Shown: positions 11,715 through 20,654 of the stretch, one piece after another
Position numbering within the stretch: position 1 is the first letter of the stretch
Layout of the letters: each line of letters opens with the position of its first letter
Assembly (NCBI RefSeq): GCF_000212695.1
Contig: NC_015514.1
Coordinates: 2,790,001 to 2,854,000 of the forward strand
DNA length: 64,000 nucleotides
Direction: 5' to 3'
Source: Cellulomonas fimi ATCC 484
Lineage (GTDB): Bacteria; Actinomycetota; Actinomycetes; Actinomycetales; Cellulomonadaceae
The notes under the pieces: generated by a model
Databases searched by the model: none
What the model saw: the letters and a program-made list of their open reading frames with translations, nothing else
Told to the model about the DNA's origin: nothing
Program-made: the position numbers and the translations under genes

Positions 11715-13241
11715 GTGAGCCCCGCGGACCGTCAGCACCGACCGCCGCCGTCGTTCACGCCCGCGGCGCCGGCCCGCCGCCCCTCGGGCACCGGGCCCGC
11801 GATCGTCGTGGGCGAGGACGGCGCGGCCCGGCGACCCGCCGAGCCGGCACCGTCGACGCCCCCGCGCGGGAGCGACGCCGCCCGCCGCGGCGGGGCGCCC
11901 GGCCGGCCCGCGTCGTTCGCGCCGCAGCCCGGCCCCGGTCGGCCCGCGAGCGGGACGCCCGACGTCGTCGTGCCGGGACGTGACCGTGCCTCGCAGCGTC
12001 CCTCCGGCGCCGCTTCCGCGCGCAGCGCGCCGGGCCGCCCGAGCGCCCCGCGGTCGGCCCCGACGCCCGCGTCGCCCGGCGCCCGGTCGGAGCGGCCCGC
12101 GTCGCCCGCCGCCCGGCCCGCGTCGCCCGCCCCCCGCTCCGCGCAGCCCGCGTCCGCGGCCCCGCGGTCGACCCCGCCTCGCGGCACGGGCACGCGCCCG
12201 GCGGCCCGCCCCGGAGCGGGTCCGGCACCGCGTCCCGCGCGCGGCGGCACGACGCCGCCGCCCCGCGACCCGGCCACGGCCGCACCGCGCCCGCGCCGCC
12301 GGCGCCGCATGGTCCTCGGCGCCCTCGCCCTCGTCCTCGTCCTGCTCCTCGCCTGGCCGATCGGGCTCGTCGTATGGGCGAACGGGAAGGTCCAGCACAC
12401 CGCGGCACTGTCCGGGGCACCGGACACCCCGGGGACGACGTACCTGCTGACCGGTTCCGACTCGCGCGCGGACGGCGGGATCGTCGCCGACGGCACCGAG
12501 GGAGCCCGCACCGACACGATCCTCCTGCTGCACGTCCCCGAGCAGGGGCCGACGGCGCTCATCTCGCTGCCCCGAGACACGTACGTCGAGGTGCCCGAGA
12601 ACGGGCCGGCGAAGCTCAACGCCGCGTTCGCCTGGGGTGGCCCACGGCTCCTGGTCCGCACGGTCGAGGGGCTCACCGGGCTCACGGTCGACCACTACGC
12701 CGAGATCGGCATGGCCGGCGTGCAGGACGTCGTCGACGCGGTAGGCGGGGTCAACCTGTGCCACGACGCCGACGTGAACGACCCCGACTCCGGGATGGTC
12801 TGGACGGCGGGGTGCCACGACGTCGACGGCACGCAGGCGCTCGCGTTCGCGCGCATGCGCAAGGCGGACCCCACGGGCGACGTCGGGCGGGCCGAGCGCC
12901 AGCGCCAGGTCGTCGGCGCCGTCATGGGCAAGGTCGACCCGGGCTCGCTCGCGCTGCGGCCGGGCCGTCAGGTCGCGCTCGTCGGCGCGGGCACGGGCGC
13001 CCTCACGATGGACGACGACGCGGACATCCTCACGATGGGGCGGCTCGGGCTCGCGTTCCGCGCGGCCAGCGGCCCCGAGGGCATCACCGGCACGCCGCCC
13101 ATCGCGACCATCGACTACCGGCCGGGCCACAACCTCGGCTCGACCGTGCTGCTGGACCCGGACCAGGCGCCCGCGTTCTGGGTGGCGATCCGGGACGGCA
13201 GCTACCCGCCGGGACCCGTCGGGGGCATGCCGACGTCCTGA
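11715..13241 (+). CDS. second LytR-CpsA-Psr family protein with long Pro/Ala/Arg-rich cytosolic region
   Basis: 508 residues from the GTG at 11715 (GGAGG 4 bases upstream). About 195 residues of Pro/Ala/Ser/Arg-rich, presumably disordered sequence precede one membrane segment (MVLGALALVLVLLLAWPIG) and the LCP domain. In the latter YLLTGSDSR, RTDTILLLHVPEQG, SLPRDTYVEVP, GGVNLCHD and LAFARMRK are all recognisable. It is shorter at the C-terminus than the first LCP protein. The two genes are probably co-transcribed. The low-complexity tail is unusual in length and could be a localisation or phosphorylation platform; no motif proves this. Confidence 0.88.
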   Translation: MSPADRQHRPPPSFTPAAPARRPSGTGPAIVVGEDGAARRPAEPAPSTPPRGSDAARRGGAPGRPASFAPQPGPGRPASGTPDVVVPGRDRASQRPSGAASARSAPGRPSAPRSAPTPASPGARSERPASPAARPASPAPRSAQPASAAPRSTPPRGTGTRPAARPGAGPAPRPARGGTTPPPRDPATAAPRPRRRRRMVLGALALVLVLLLAWPIGLVVWANGKVQHTAALSGAPDTPGTTYLLTGSDSRADGGIVADGTEGARTDTILLLHVPEQGPTALISLPRDTYVEVPENGPAKLNAAFAWGGPRLLVRTVEGLTGLTVDHYAEIGMAGVQDVVDAVGGVNLCHDADVNDPDSGMVWTAGCHDVDGTQALAFARMRKADPTGDVGRAERQRQVVGAVMGKVDPGSLALRPGRQVALVGAGTGALTMDDDADILTMGRLGLAFRAASGPEGITGTPPIATIDYRPGHNLGSTVLLDPDQAPAFWVAIRDGSYPPGPVGGMPTS

Positions 13242-13322
13242 CGGCGCGCCGCGCGTCGACGCACGACGGACGGCGCGCGTGCCGCGGCGACGCGGTGCGG
13301 TGCCCGGCCAGGCGGCGCCCCG

Positions 13323-13859
13323 TCAGGACGTGAAGCCCACCGGCCGTCCGGACGCGCGCTGCCGCAGTCGCTCACCCTTCGCGTCGGCCTGCGCGCGCAG
13401 CCCGACCTGGAACGCCGCCATGGCCTCGCGCAGCCGTGCGGCCTCGGCGTCCACGCCGGACGCGAGGATCCGCACGGCCAGCAGTCCCGCGTTGCGCGCG
13501 CCCCCGACGGACACGGTCGCGACCGGGACGCCGGCGGGCATCTGGACGATGGACAGCAGCGAGTCGAGGCCGTCGAGGTGCCGCAGCGGCACCGGCACGC
13601 CCACGACCGGCAACGTCGTCACCGACGCGAGCATCCCGGGCAGGTGCGCCGCTCCCCCGGCACCCGCGACCACCACGCGCAGCCCACGGCCGGCCGCCGA
13701 GCGGCCGTAGTCGATCATCTTCTCGGGCTGGCGGTGCGCGGAGACGACGTCGACCTCGACGGGCACGTCGAACTCGGCGAGCGCGTCGGCCGCCGCCTCC
13801 ATCACCGGCCAGTCGGAGTCGGATCCCATGACGATCCCGACGAGCGGCTGCGGTGCCAT
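13323..13859 (-). CDS. purE: N5-carboxyaminoimidazole ribonucleotide mutase
   Basis: 178 residues. Catalyses N5-CAIR to CAIR in purine synthesis. Seen: [13 protein letters not shown] near the start, SAHRQPEKM with the active-site histidine, [11 protein letters not shown] and GVPVPL. I chose the ATG at 13859 because AGGAGG sits just upstream. An in-frame ATG at 13910 overlaps the purK stop (ATGA) and would add 17 residues, so the real start needs N-terminal data. It forms the usual purK-purE pair. Confidence 0.95.
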   Translation of the reverse strand: MAPQPLVGIVMGSDSDWPVMEAAADALAEFDVPVEVDVVSAHRQPEKMIDYGRSAAGRGLRVVVAGAGGAAHLPGMLASVTTLPVVGVPVPLRHLDGLDSLLSIVQMPAGVPVATVSVGGARNAGLLAVRILASGVDAEAARLREAMAAFQVGLRAQADAKGERLRQRASGRPVGFTS

Positions 13860-13906
13860 CGTTCCTCCTGCGGTGGTGTCGTCGGCGGTCGGCGTCGCCG
13901 TCCCGG

Positions 13907-15073
13907 TCATCGAGCGGGCTGCTCCCCGCGCAGCAGCGCGGCGGCGTCCCGGGCGCGGCGGCGGACGTCCTCGAGGTCCGGGCCGCTGACGTTGACGTGG
14001 CCGAGCTTGCGCCCCGGGCGCACCTGCTTGCCGTACAGGTGCACCTTGGCCGCGGGATCGGCGGCGGTGACCGCAGCGAGGGCGTCGGTCGGGTCCTCCA
14101 GGGTGCTGCCCAGGACGTTCGCCATCACGGTCCACGGCGCGCGCGCGTCCGTCGCGCCGAGCGGGAGGTCGAGCACGGCCCGCAGGTGCTGCTCGAACTG
14201 GCTCGTCACCGCGCCGTCCATCGTCCAGTGCCCGGAGTTGTGGGGCCGCATCGCGAGCTCGTTCACGAGGACGCCGGGGGCCTGGCCGGGCCGCTCCACC
14301 TCGAACATCTCGACCGCGAGCACGCCGACGACGTCGAGGCCCTCGGCGACGCGCACCGCGACGTCCACGGCGAGCGCCTCCGTCCGCGGGTCCAGGCCCG
14401 GGGCGGGCGCGACGACCTCGGCGCACACGCCGTCCTGCTGCAGCGACTCGACCACGGGCCAGGTGCGCACCTCGCCGCCGGGCCGGCGCGCGACCAGGAC
14501 GGCGAGCTCACGCGTGAAGGGCACCTTCTCCTCGACGATCAGCGGGGCACCGGAGCCGGCGGCGGCCGCGGCGAGCCAGTCCGTCACGTCGGCCGCCGAG
14601 CGCACGACACGCACGCCCTTGCCGTCGTACCCGCCGCGGGTCGTCTTGGCGACGGCCTCGCCGCCGACCTGCGCGAGGAAGCGGTCGACGTCGTCGGCCG
14701 ACGCGACCGGGCTCCACCGCGGGCACGGCAGCCCGAGGGCCTCCAGGCGCCGCCGCATCACCGCCTTGTCCTGCGCGTGGACGAGCGCGTGCGCGCCTGG
14801 CCGAACCGGGACGCCGTCGTGGGCGAGGCGCTCGAGCAGGGCGTTCGGGACGTGCTCGTGCTCGAACGTGAGCACTGCGGCGCCGTCCGTCAGCCGCTCG
14901 ATCGCGGCCGCGTCCGACGCGGCGCCGACGGGCGCGTCGACGACGACCTGCGCCGCCGAGGACGTCGGCTCCTCCACCAGGACGCGCAGGCGGACGCCGA
15001 GCGCGGTCGCCGCCGGAGCCATCATCCGCGCGAGCTGACCGCCGCCGACCACCGCCACCACAGGAGCTGCCAC
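13907..15073 (-). CDS. purK: N5-carboxyaminoimidazole ribonucleotide synthase
   Basis: 388 residues, ATP-grasp enzyme that carboxylates AIR with bicarbonate and ATP. Seen: GGGQLARMM at the N-terminus, [12 protein letters not shown] for the ATP-grasp loop, [22 protein letters not shown] and [14 protein letters not shown]. Starts with a GTG at 15073, 8 bases downstream of a TAGGCT box and without Shine-Dalgarno sequence, so it is probably leaderless or nearly so. It is followed by purE and faces the GtrA gene across a 193-bp gap. Confidence 0.96.
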   Translation of the reverse strand: MAAPVVAVVGGGQLARMMAPAATALGVRLRVLVEEPTSSAAQVVVDAPVGAASDAAAIERLTDGAAVLTFEHEHVPNALLERLAHDGVPVRPGAHALVHAQDKAVMRRRLEALGLPCPRWSPVASADDVDRFLAQVGGEAVAKTTRGGYDGKGVRVVRSAADVTDWLAAAAAGSGAPLIVEEKVPFTRELAVLVARRPGGEVRTWPVVESLQQDGVCAEVVAPAPGLDPRTEALAVDVAVRVAEGLDVVGVLAVEMFEVERPGQAPGVLVNELAMRPHNSGHWTMDGAVTSQFEQHLRAVLDLPLGATDARAPWTVMANVLGSTLEDPTDALAAVTAADPAAKVHLYGKQVRPGRKLGHVNVSGPDLEDVRRRARDAAALLRGEQPAR

Positions 15074-15081
15074 GGGTGCCG

Positions 15082-15087
15082 AGCCTA
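15082..15087 (-). promoter_or_regulatory. -10 box of purK-purE, near-leaderless
   Basis: TAGGCT on the minus strand, 8 bases before the purK GTG. I saw no purine riboswitch or PurR-like palindrome in the 193-bp gap. Confidence 0.5.
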
Positions 15088-15233
15088 ATCGAGGACGTGG
15101 GCACGCCCGCGTCGGCGTCCACGCGGCGCCGCCGACGGCGTCGCACCCGCGCCGTCGCCCCGCCCGCGGCGCCGAATCGCTTCACCCCGGCCCTCCGCCA
15201 GGGCTCGCGTTCCCGGTCCCGGACGATGCCCGA

Positions 15234-15239
15234 TATCCT
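15234..15239 (+). promoter_or_regulatory. probable -10 box of the GtrA-family gene
   Basis: TATCCT on the plus strand, 27 bases ahead of the GTG start. The resulting short leader contains the GAGGAGAG ribosome site. Confidence 0.45.
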
Positions 15240-15266
15240 CACGGCAGCCCGAGTCGAGGAGAGCCC

Positions 15267-15770
15267 GTGAGCGCAACCGACGAGCGGCGCGTCGCCGACG
15301 TGCCGCACGCGGGTCCGGACGCCCGTCCGCAGGCCTCTCCCCGACTCGGCGCCCTGTGGGCCCGCGCGGCCGAGATGCTGCGGTTCCTGTCCGTGGGCGG
15401 CGTCGCCTTCGTCGTCGACCTGGGCCTGTTCAACCTGCTGCGGTTCGGCCCCGGCGAGCTGCTCGAGCACAAGCCGCTCACGGCGAAGATCCTGTCCATG
15501 GCGGTGGCCACGCTCGTGTCGTGGCTCGGGAACCGCCACTGGACCTTCGCGGCCCACCGCACCGAGCGGCACGGCCGCGAGCTGCTCGTCTACGGCGCGG
15601 TCAACCTCGTCGGGGCCGCGGTGCCGGTCCTCACGCTGGCCTTCTCCCACTACGTCCTGCAGCAGGACAGCCCGCTCGCGGACAACGTCGCGACCGTCGT
15701 CGGCATCGCCGTCGGCACGGTCCTGCGGTACGTCGGCTACAAGCGCTGGGTGTTCACCGGCCGCTCCTGA
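15267..15770 (+). CDS. GtrA-family membrane protein
   Basis: 167 residues with four membrane helices beginning at about residue 33 (LRFLSVGGVAFVVDLGLFNLL). The conserved WLGNRHWTF loop between helices 2 and 3 and the closing RYVGYKRWVF are typical of GtrA. Members are thought to move or flip undecaprenyl-phosphate-linked sugars for side-chain addition to wall polymers. GTG at 15267 with GAGGAG upstream. Its position beside purK/purE is a widely conserved actinobacterial arrangement, and it fits the surrounding glycan genes. Confidence 0.9.
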   Translation: MSATDERRVADVPHAGPDARPQASPRLGALWARAAEMLRFLSVGGVAFVVDLGLFNLLRFGPGELLEHKPLTAKILSMAVATLVSWLGNRHWTFAAHRTERHGRELLVYGAVNLVGAAVPVLTLAFSHYVLQQDSPLADNVATVVGIAVGTVLRYVGYKRWVFTGRS

Positions 15771-15787
15771 CGGCGCTGCACGCGCCG
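15771..15787. terminator. short hairpin between gtrA-like gene and manA
   Basis: CGGCGC and GCGCCG separated by five bases, starting directly after the GtrA stop codon in a 30-bp convergent gap. Confidence 0.4.
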
Positions 15788-15800
15788 GCCGGCGCCGGGG

Positions 15801-16997
15801 TCAGGGCACGTCCGCCTGGACGAGCACGCCGTCGCCGCGCGCGGTGAGCGCACCGTCGCTCGCGGGTGCGAACGCCGCCTGCCCCCGGGTCAGCAGCAGC
15901 AGCCCGCCGCGCTCGTTGTGCACCTCGACCTCGCCCTCGAGGCACAGCAGCACACGCGGACCGCGCCCCGGCACCCGCGTCACGCCCTCGTCGGTGAGGC
16001 GCGTGACCGACAGCTCGAAGTCGTCGACGGGCGCGTAGAAGATCTCCGTCGAGGTGAAGACGCGCTCGGGGGCGATCCGGATCGGCGGCGCGGCGACCGC
16101 GTCGAGGTTCGCGAGCAGCTCGCACAGGTCGATGTGCTTGGCGGTCAGCCCCGCGCGCAGCACGTTGTCGGAGTTCGCCATGATCTCGACGCCCAGGCCG
16201 TGCAGGTACGCGTGCACGGAGCCGGCCGGCACGAACAGGGCCTCGCCCGGGTGCAGCGTGACGGGGTTGAGCAGGACGGACGTCACCGCGCCCGCGTCGC
16301 CCGGGTAGGCCGCGGCGAGGCGCATGACCGTGCGGTCCGTGCGCGGCGACGGCGACCCGTCGACCAGGCGCTGCGCGCAGGCGTCGGCGAACTTCTGCAC
16401 GTCCGCGTGCCCGGGACGGGTGTCGGGCGCGAGGAGCCACTCGAACGCGGCGTGCACGCCCGCGGAGGTGGGGTCCGCGACCAGCAGCTCGTGCAGCTCG
16501 GCGGCGAGCGGCGCGTCGAGGCCGCGCAGCAGCTCCGCCGCACGGCGCGGCGCCCGGAAGCCGACCATCGCGTCGAACCGCGTGAGCGCGTAGACGAGCT
16601 CGGGCTTGTGGTTGCGGTCGCGGTAGTTGCGGTGCGGCGCGTCCACCGGGATGCCGGCGCGGTCCTCCGCCTCGTAGCCGCGGCGGGCGGCCTCGCGGCT
16701 CGGGTGGACCTGCAGCGACAGCGGCGACTCGGCGGCGATGACCTTGAGCAGGTAGGGCAGCTGCTCGCCGAAGCGGTGCGCCACGTCGTCGCCGAGGGTG
16801 CCCGTCGGGTCGTCCGCGATGAGGGTGTCGAGCGGGGTGGGCTCGTCGTCGCCGTGCACCAGCGCGGGGCTGCTGGGGTGTGCGCCGAACCACGCCTCGG
16901 CGACGGGGCGGCCGTCGGGCACCTCGCACAGCAGGTCCGGGATCGCGGTCGTCGAGCCCCAGGCGTAGTGCTGCCTCGCGGGCGTCATCCGGCGCAC
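15801..16997 (-). CDS. manA: mannose-6-phosphate isomerase, type I
   Basis: 398 residues. Interconverts fructose-6-P and mannose-6-P, supplying GDP-mannose for glycans. Zinc-site motifs of the cupin fold are seen: SLQVHPSREAARRGY near residue 105, NHKPELVYALTRFDAMVGF near residue 140, and PVTLHPGEALFVPAGSVHAY near residue 250, with NSDNVLRAGLTAKH following. I use the GTG at 16997 because GAGGGG lies at correct distance; the ATG 9 bases inside would be too far from it. Placement among polysaccharide genes suggests mannose-containing wall polymers. Confidence 0.95.
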   Translation of the reverse strand: MRRMTPARQHYAWGSTTAIPDLLCEVPDGRPVAEAWFGAHPSSPALVHGDDEPTPLDTLIADDPTGTLGDDVAHRFGEQLPYLLKVIAAESPLSLQVHPSREAARRGYEAEDRAGIPVDAPHRNYRDRNHKPELVYALTRFDAMVGFRAPRRAAELLRGLDAPLAAELHELLVADPTSAGVHAAFEWLLAPDTRPGHADVQKFADACAQRLVDGSPSPRTDRTVMRLAAAYPGDAGAVTSVLLNPVTLHPGEALFVPAGSVHAYLHGLGVEIMANSDNVLRAGLTAKHIDLCELLANLDAVAAPPIRIAPERVFTSTEIFYAPVDDFELSVTRLTDEGVTRVPGRGPRVLLCLEGEVEVHNERGGLLLLTRGQAAFAPASDGALTARGDGVLVQADVP

Positions 16998-17070
16998 GGC
17001 GCCCCTCCCCCTCGGTCGTGGTCGAGCCGACGACCTGCCGACTCGTCCCACGAGGGTACGGGACGAGGCG

Positions 17071-17095
17071 CGACCGATCCGGCACGAATCGGTCG
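17071..17095 (-). terminator. hairpin after the OmpR-type two-component operon
   Basis: Perfect 8-bp stem CGACCGAT/ATCGGTCG with a 9-base loop, downstream of the histidine kinase stop and upstream of manA on the same strand. It separates the two transcription units. Confidence 0.5.
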
Positions 17096-17130
17096 AAACG
17101 GTCAGAATTCGCCCGCTCGGACGTGCGCGG

Positions 17131-18453
17131 TCAGCGGCGGCGCCGGTCCGGGCGCGCCGAGAAGACGGCTCCCAGCGGCAGCACGACGTCGGGCCGCAGC
17201 GACGCGGGGACACCCGAGAGGAACAGCGCGAACACCGCCGGCCGGCGCTGCGCCAGCTCGAGCCGGCCGCCGTCGGCGTTCGCGAGGTCACGGGCGAGCG
17301 CGAGGCCGAGCCCTGTCCCCGCACCGGACGTCACGTTCCGCTCGAAGATGCGCCCGGCGAGCTCGTCGGGCACGCCCGCACCCTCGTCCGCGACCTCGAC
17401 GACGACGGCACCCGACGGGCCGCCCGCACGCGAGCGGACGGTCGTGGTGCCCGCGCCGTGCTTGAGCGAGTTCTCGATGAGCGTCGCGAGCACCTGGGCC
17501 AGCGCCCCCGGCGTGGCCAGCACCTGGGTCTGCGGGTCGACCTCGACACGCAGCCGACGGCCCGCCGCCGCGAACGTCGCGGACCACTCCTCCTCCTGCT
17601 GGTGCACGACGTCCACGAGGCGCACGGCCTCCGTCGTGCCGCCCTGCGCGCGGCGCGAGCTCGCGAGCAGGTCGTCGACGACCCGGACGAGCCGCTCGAC
17701 CTGCTCGAGCGAGATCCGGGCCTCCTCGCGCACCTGGTCGTCGCCCGCCGCGAGCATGATCTCCTCGAGCCGCATGGACAGCGCGGTCAGCGGCGTGCGC
17801 AGCTGGTGGGACGCGTCGGACGCGAACTGCCGCTCGGCCGCGAGCCGCGCCGCCATCCGGTCGGCCGAGCGCGCGAGCTCCGCGGCCACGAGGTCGATCT
17901 CCTCGACGCCGGACGGCTCGAGCCGCGGGCGCACCTGGCCGGACCCCAGCTGCTCGGCCGACGCCGCGAGGTACACCAGCGGCGCGGCGAGCCTGTTGGC
18001 CTGCCAGATGGCCATCGCGATGCCCGCCGCGAACGCGACGACGGCGGCCACCACCACGAGGGCGATCACGCGCACGCTCACCCAGAAGACGTCCCAGAAC
18101 GACACCGTCAGCACGACGACGGCCGTCGACTGCGACGTGGTCGTCAGCGACAGGCTGCGGCCCTCGATCGGCTCGCCCGCCTCGTACACCTGGCCGTCGT
18201 TCGTCCGCACGACGATCTGCGCGGGGATCTCGCCCTCGGCGGTCGCCTGGGGCTCGAGCATCCGGTCGGTGAGCATGACGCCCGTGTCGGCCCGGAAGTC
18301 GACCGCCCGGGCCGTGGCCTGCAGCCGGGTCTCGAGCTGGCGCATCTCGTTCTCGCGCACGAGCTGCGCACCGAGGAACGCCAGGGGGAAGCCCAGGAGG
18401 ACGACCGCGACGGTGACCGCCGCGATCGTCGCCTGCAGGACGCGACGCCGCAC
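17131..18453 (-). CDS. two-component sensor histidine kinase (HAMP, HisKA, HATPase_c)
   Basis: 440 residues. Two membrane helices (residues 10-30 and about 118-145) flank an extracellular sensor of roughly 85 residues, followed by a HAMP-like linker. The H-box FASDASHQLRTPLTALS lies near residue 210; the N-box LIENSLKHG, G1 VADEGAGVPDE and G2 GAGTGLGLALAR follow. Starts with a GTG 3 bases after the response regulator stop, so it is the second gene of an operon. Ligand unknown; the small extracytoplasmic domain and the envelope-gene setting suggest an envelope signal, which is inference. Confidence 0.92.
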   Translation of the reverse strand: MRRRVLQATIAAVTVAVVLLGFPLAFLGAQLVRENEMRQLETRLQATARAVDFRADTGVMLTDRMLEPQATAEGEIPAQIVVRTNDGQVYEAGEPIEGRSLSLTTTSQSTAVVVLTVSFWDVFWVSVRVIALVVVAAVVAFAAGIAMAIWQANRLAAPLVYLAASAEQLGSGQVRPRLEPSGVEEIDLVAAELARSADRMAARLAAERQFASDASHQLRTPLTALSMRLEEIMLAAGDDQVREEARISLEQVERLVRVVDDLLASSRRAQGGTTEAVRLVDVVHQQEEEWSATFAAAGRRLRVEVDPQTQVLATPGALAQVLATLIENSLKHGAGTTTVRSRAGGPSGAVVVEVADEGAGVPDELAGRIFERNVTSGAGTGLGLALARDLANADGGRLELAQRRPAVFALFLSGVPASLRPDVVLPLGAVFSARPDRRRR

Positions 18454-18456
18454 CCG

Positions 18457-19149
18457 TCAGGCCCGCTCGCCGGCGCCCGTCTCGAACCGGAAGCCCATCC
18501 CGCGCACGGTCGTGACGTAGCGGGGCGCACCCGCGTCGTCGCCGAGCTTGCGGCGCAGCCACGACACGTGCATGTCGAGCGTCTTGGTCGACCCCGTCGG
18601 GTCGGAGCCCCACACCTCGCGCATGAGCGTCTCGCGGGCCACGACCGTGCCCGCCGCCGCGACGAGCACGCGCAGCAGGTCGAACTCCTTGGCCGTGAGG
18701 TGCAGCTCGCGGTCGCCCTGGAACGCGCGGTGCGCGGCGACGTCGACGCGCACGTTCTGCGCGTGCAGCTCGTCCTCGTCGCCGGGGTCGCCCACCGTGC
18801 GGCGCAGCAGCGCACGCACCCGCGCGAGCAGCTCGGCGAGGCGGAAGGGCTTGGTCACGTAGTCGTCGGCGCCGGCGTCGAGGCCCACGACGAGGTCCAC
18901 CTCGTCGGCGCGCGCGGTCAGCACGAGGACCGGCGTGGTCAGGCCCTGGTTGCGGATCGCGCGCGCGACGTCCAGGCCGTCCATGTCGGGCAGGCCGAGG
19001 TCGAGCACCACGAGGTCGGCCGTGGACGCTCCGTCGATGGCGCCTTGACCGGTGCCTTGCACGCGCACGTCGTAACCCTCACGCCCGAGCGCCCGGGCCA
19101 AAGGCTCGGCAATGGCGGGATCGTCCTCAGCCAGCAGCACCTGGGTCAT
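18457..19149 (-). CDS. OmpR/PhoB-family response regulator
   Basis: 230 residues. Receiver domain with LLAEDDPAIAEP, phosphoacceptor aspartate in VVLDLGLPDMDG (about residue 50), VLVLTARADEVD and KPF. C-terminal winged-helix domain with LTAKEFDLLRVL and a TKTLDMHVSWLRRKLGDD recognition region. First gene of the operon with its cognate kinase. Its ATG sits 6 bases after a TAGCAT box, so its transcript is predicted to be leaderless. Target genes are unknown. Confidence 0.94.
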   Translation of the reverse strand: MTQVLLAEDDPAIAEPLARALGREGYDVRVQGTGQGAIDGASTADLVVLDLGLPDMDGLDVARAIRNQGLTTPVLVLTARADEVDLVVGLDAGADDYVTKPFRLAELLARVRALLRRTVGDPGDEDELHAQNVRVDVAAHRAFQGDRELHLTAKEFDLLRVLVAAAGTVVARETLMREVWGSDPTGSTKTLDMHVSWLRRKLGDDAGAPRYVTTVRGMGFRFETGAGERA

Positions 19150-19155
19150 TCGCCC

Positions 19156-19161
19156 ATGCTA
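19156..19161 (-). promoter_or_regulatory. -10 box of the OmpR-type operon, leaderless
   Basis: TAGCAT on the minus strand, exactly 6 bases before the ATG at 19149; no Shine-Dalgarno sequence. Confidence 0.6.
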
Positions 19162-19316
19162 GGTCACGGGACGGTGTGGACCGCCAGGGGCACGGCGCAT
19201 GTTCGTGGCCCGGACCTCGCGCGTCGCACCCGGGGCGCACGCGGGTCGGCCCACGGTCGGGCGCCGCGTGCCCGCACGTCCGCCCCCGGGTGCACGACGC
19301 GGGTCCCGCGCGCACC

Positions 19317-19322
19317 TACGCT
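19317..19322 (+). promoter_or_regulatory. -10 box of the NarL-type kinase gene, leaderless
   Basis: TACGCT on the plus strand, exactly 6 bases before the GTG at 19329. It diverges from the OmpR-type promoter across a 179-bp gap. Confidence 0.6.
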
Positions 19323-19328
19323 CGTCGG

Positions 19329-20654
19329 GTGACGTGGTGGGACCGGGTGCTGCGCTGGGAGGACTCCCACCGGTTCACCGTCGACGTGTTCGGGACGGGC
19401 CTGCTGCTGCTCGTCGTGCTCGTCGCGTCGGTCGACGTCGCGGCGTCCACGAGCGGCACCGCGCGCGGGCTCGACACCTTCGTCGTCTCGTTCCTCATGG
19501 TCGCGCCGCTCGCCTGGCGACGCGTGCGCCCCGCCGCGTCGGCGGCGACCATCTACACCGTCGCGCTGCTGCAGATGCTGCTGGTGACGCCGCTCGTGCT
19601 GCCCGCCGACTTCGCGGTCCTCGTCGCGCTGTACTCGGTCACGGTGCACGGGCCCCGGTGGGCGCACCGCGTCGCGATCTGGGGCGCGATCGTCGGCGGC
19701 GTCCTGCTGCCCATGCTCATGGACGACTGGTGGGACCCCGCCGGCGCGGTCGCCATGACCGTGTTCGTGTGGTCCGTCGCGCTGGCCGTCTGGGCGTTCG
19801 GCCTCGCCCGCAGGTCGCGGCGCGAGACGCTCGAGGCGCTCGTCGACCGGGCCGAGCAGCTCGAGCGCGAGCGCGACCAGCAGGCGCAGATCGCGACCGC
19901 CGCGGAGCGCGCCCGCATCGCCCGGGAGATGCACGACATCGTCGCGCACTCGCTCACCGTGATGATCGCCCAGGCCGACGGCGGCCGGTACGCCGCCGAC
20001 GCGGACCCGGCCGCCGCGACCCGGGCGCTCGGCACGATCGCCGAGACCGGCCGCGCCGCGCTCACCGACATGCGCCGCCTGCTCGGCGTGCTGCGCGCCG
20101 GCCCACCCGTGCGGACCGGCGCGGTCCCCGTCGTGACGCCGGCCTCGGCACCCGCCGCCCCGTCCGCCGCCGAGCGCGCCACGACCGAGTTCGCGCCGCA
20201 GCCCGCCGTCGAGGACGTCCCCGGCCTGGTCGACCAGATGCGCGCGAGCGGCCTGCGCGTCTCGCTCGTGCGGATGGGCACGCCGCGGCACCTGCCGCCC
20301 GGCGTCGGCCTCACCGCGTACCGGATCGCGCAGGAGGCGCTCACCAACGTGCTCAAGCACGCCGGGCCCGACCCGCGGGTCACCGTCCTGCTGTCGTGGC
20401 GGCCCGACGACGTGACGCTCGAGATCGCCGACGACGGGCGCGGGGCCGCCGCCGACTCCGACGGGCTCGGTCACGGGCTCCTGGGCATGCGGGAGCGCGC
20501 CGCGATGTTCGGCGGCTCCGTGAGCACCGGCCCCCGCCCCGGCGGCGGCTACCGTGTGCGAGCCGTGCTCCCGACCGGCCCCGCGCACACCGACGGCCGC
20601 GGCGCGGCACAGCCCGGCCGCACCACCCCCACCTCCGGACAGGACGACCGATGA
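19329..20654 (+). CDS. two-component sensor histidine kinase, NarL/DesK type (HisKA_3)
   Basis: 441 residues. About five membrane helices in the first 160 residues without a sizeable external domain, a short coiled coil (ALVDRAEQLERERDQQAQI), then the HisKA_3 dimerisation helix with the phosphorylated histidine in REMHDIVAHSLTVMI, an Ala/Pro-rich insert and an HATPase domain (QEALTNVLKHAG, IADDGRGA, GLLGMRERAAMFGG). The GTG at 19329 follows a TACGCT box by 6 bases. The downstream regulator overlaps by 4 bases. Such pairs next to an ABC exporter often sense membrane-active compounds; here that is inference from context. Confidence 0.92.
   Translation: MTWWDRVLRWEDSHRFTVDVFGTGLLLLVVLVASVDVAASTSGTARGLDTFVVSFLMVAPLAWRRVRPAASAATIYTVALLQMLLVTPLVLPADFAVLVALYSVTVHGPRWAHRVAIWGAIVGGVLLPMLMDDWWDPAGAVAMTVFVWSVALAVWAFGLARRSRRETLEALVDRAEQLERERDQQAQIATAAERARIAREMHDIVAHSLTVMIAQADGGRYAADADPAAATRALGTIAETGRAALTDMRRLLGVLRAGPPVRTGAVPVVTPASAPAAPSAAERATTEFAPQPAVEDVPGLVDQMRASGLRVSLVRMGTPRHLPPGVGLTAYRIAQEALTNVLKHAGPDPRVTVLLSWRPDDVTLEIADDGRGAAADSDGLGHGLLGMRERAAMFGGSVSTGPRPGGGYRVRAVLPTGPAHTDGRGAAQPGRTTPTSGQDDR

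Noticed and set aside
11698..11718. ATG at 11698 overlapping the first LCP stop as start of the second LCP gene
   Set aside because: That frame ends after six codons; the GTG at 11715 opens the real frame.
12571..12582. CCCCGAGAC string similar to one arm of the palindromic element
   Set aside because: No inverted partner nearby; it codes the conserved Leu-Pro-Arg-Asp-Thr of the LCP domain, so chance.
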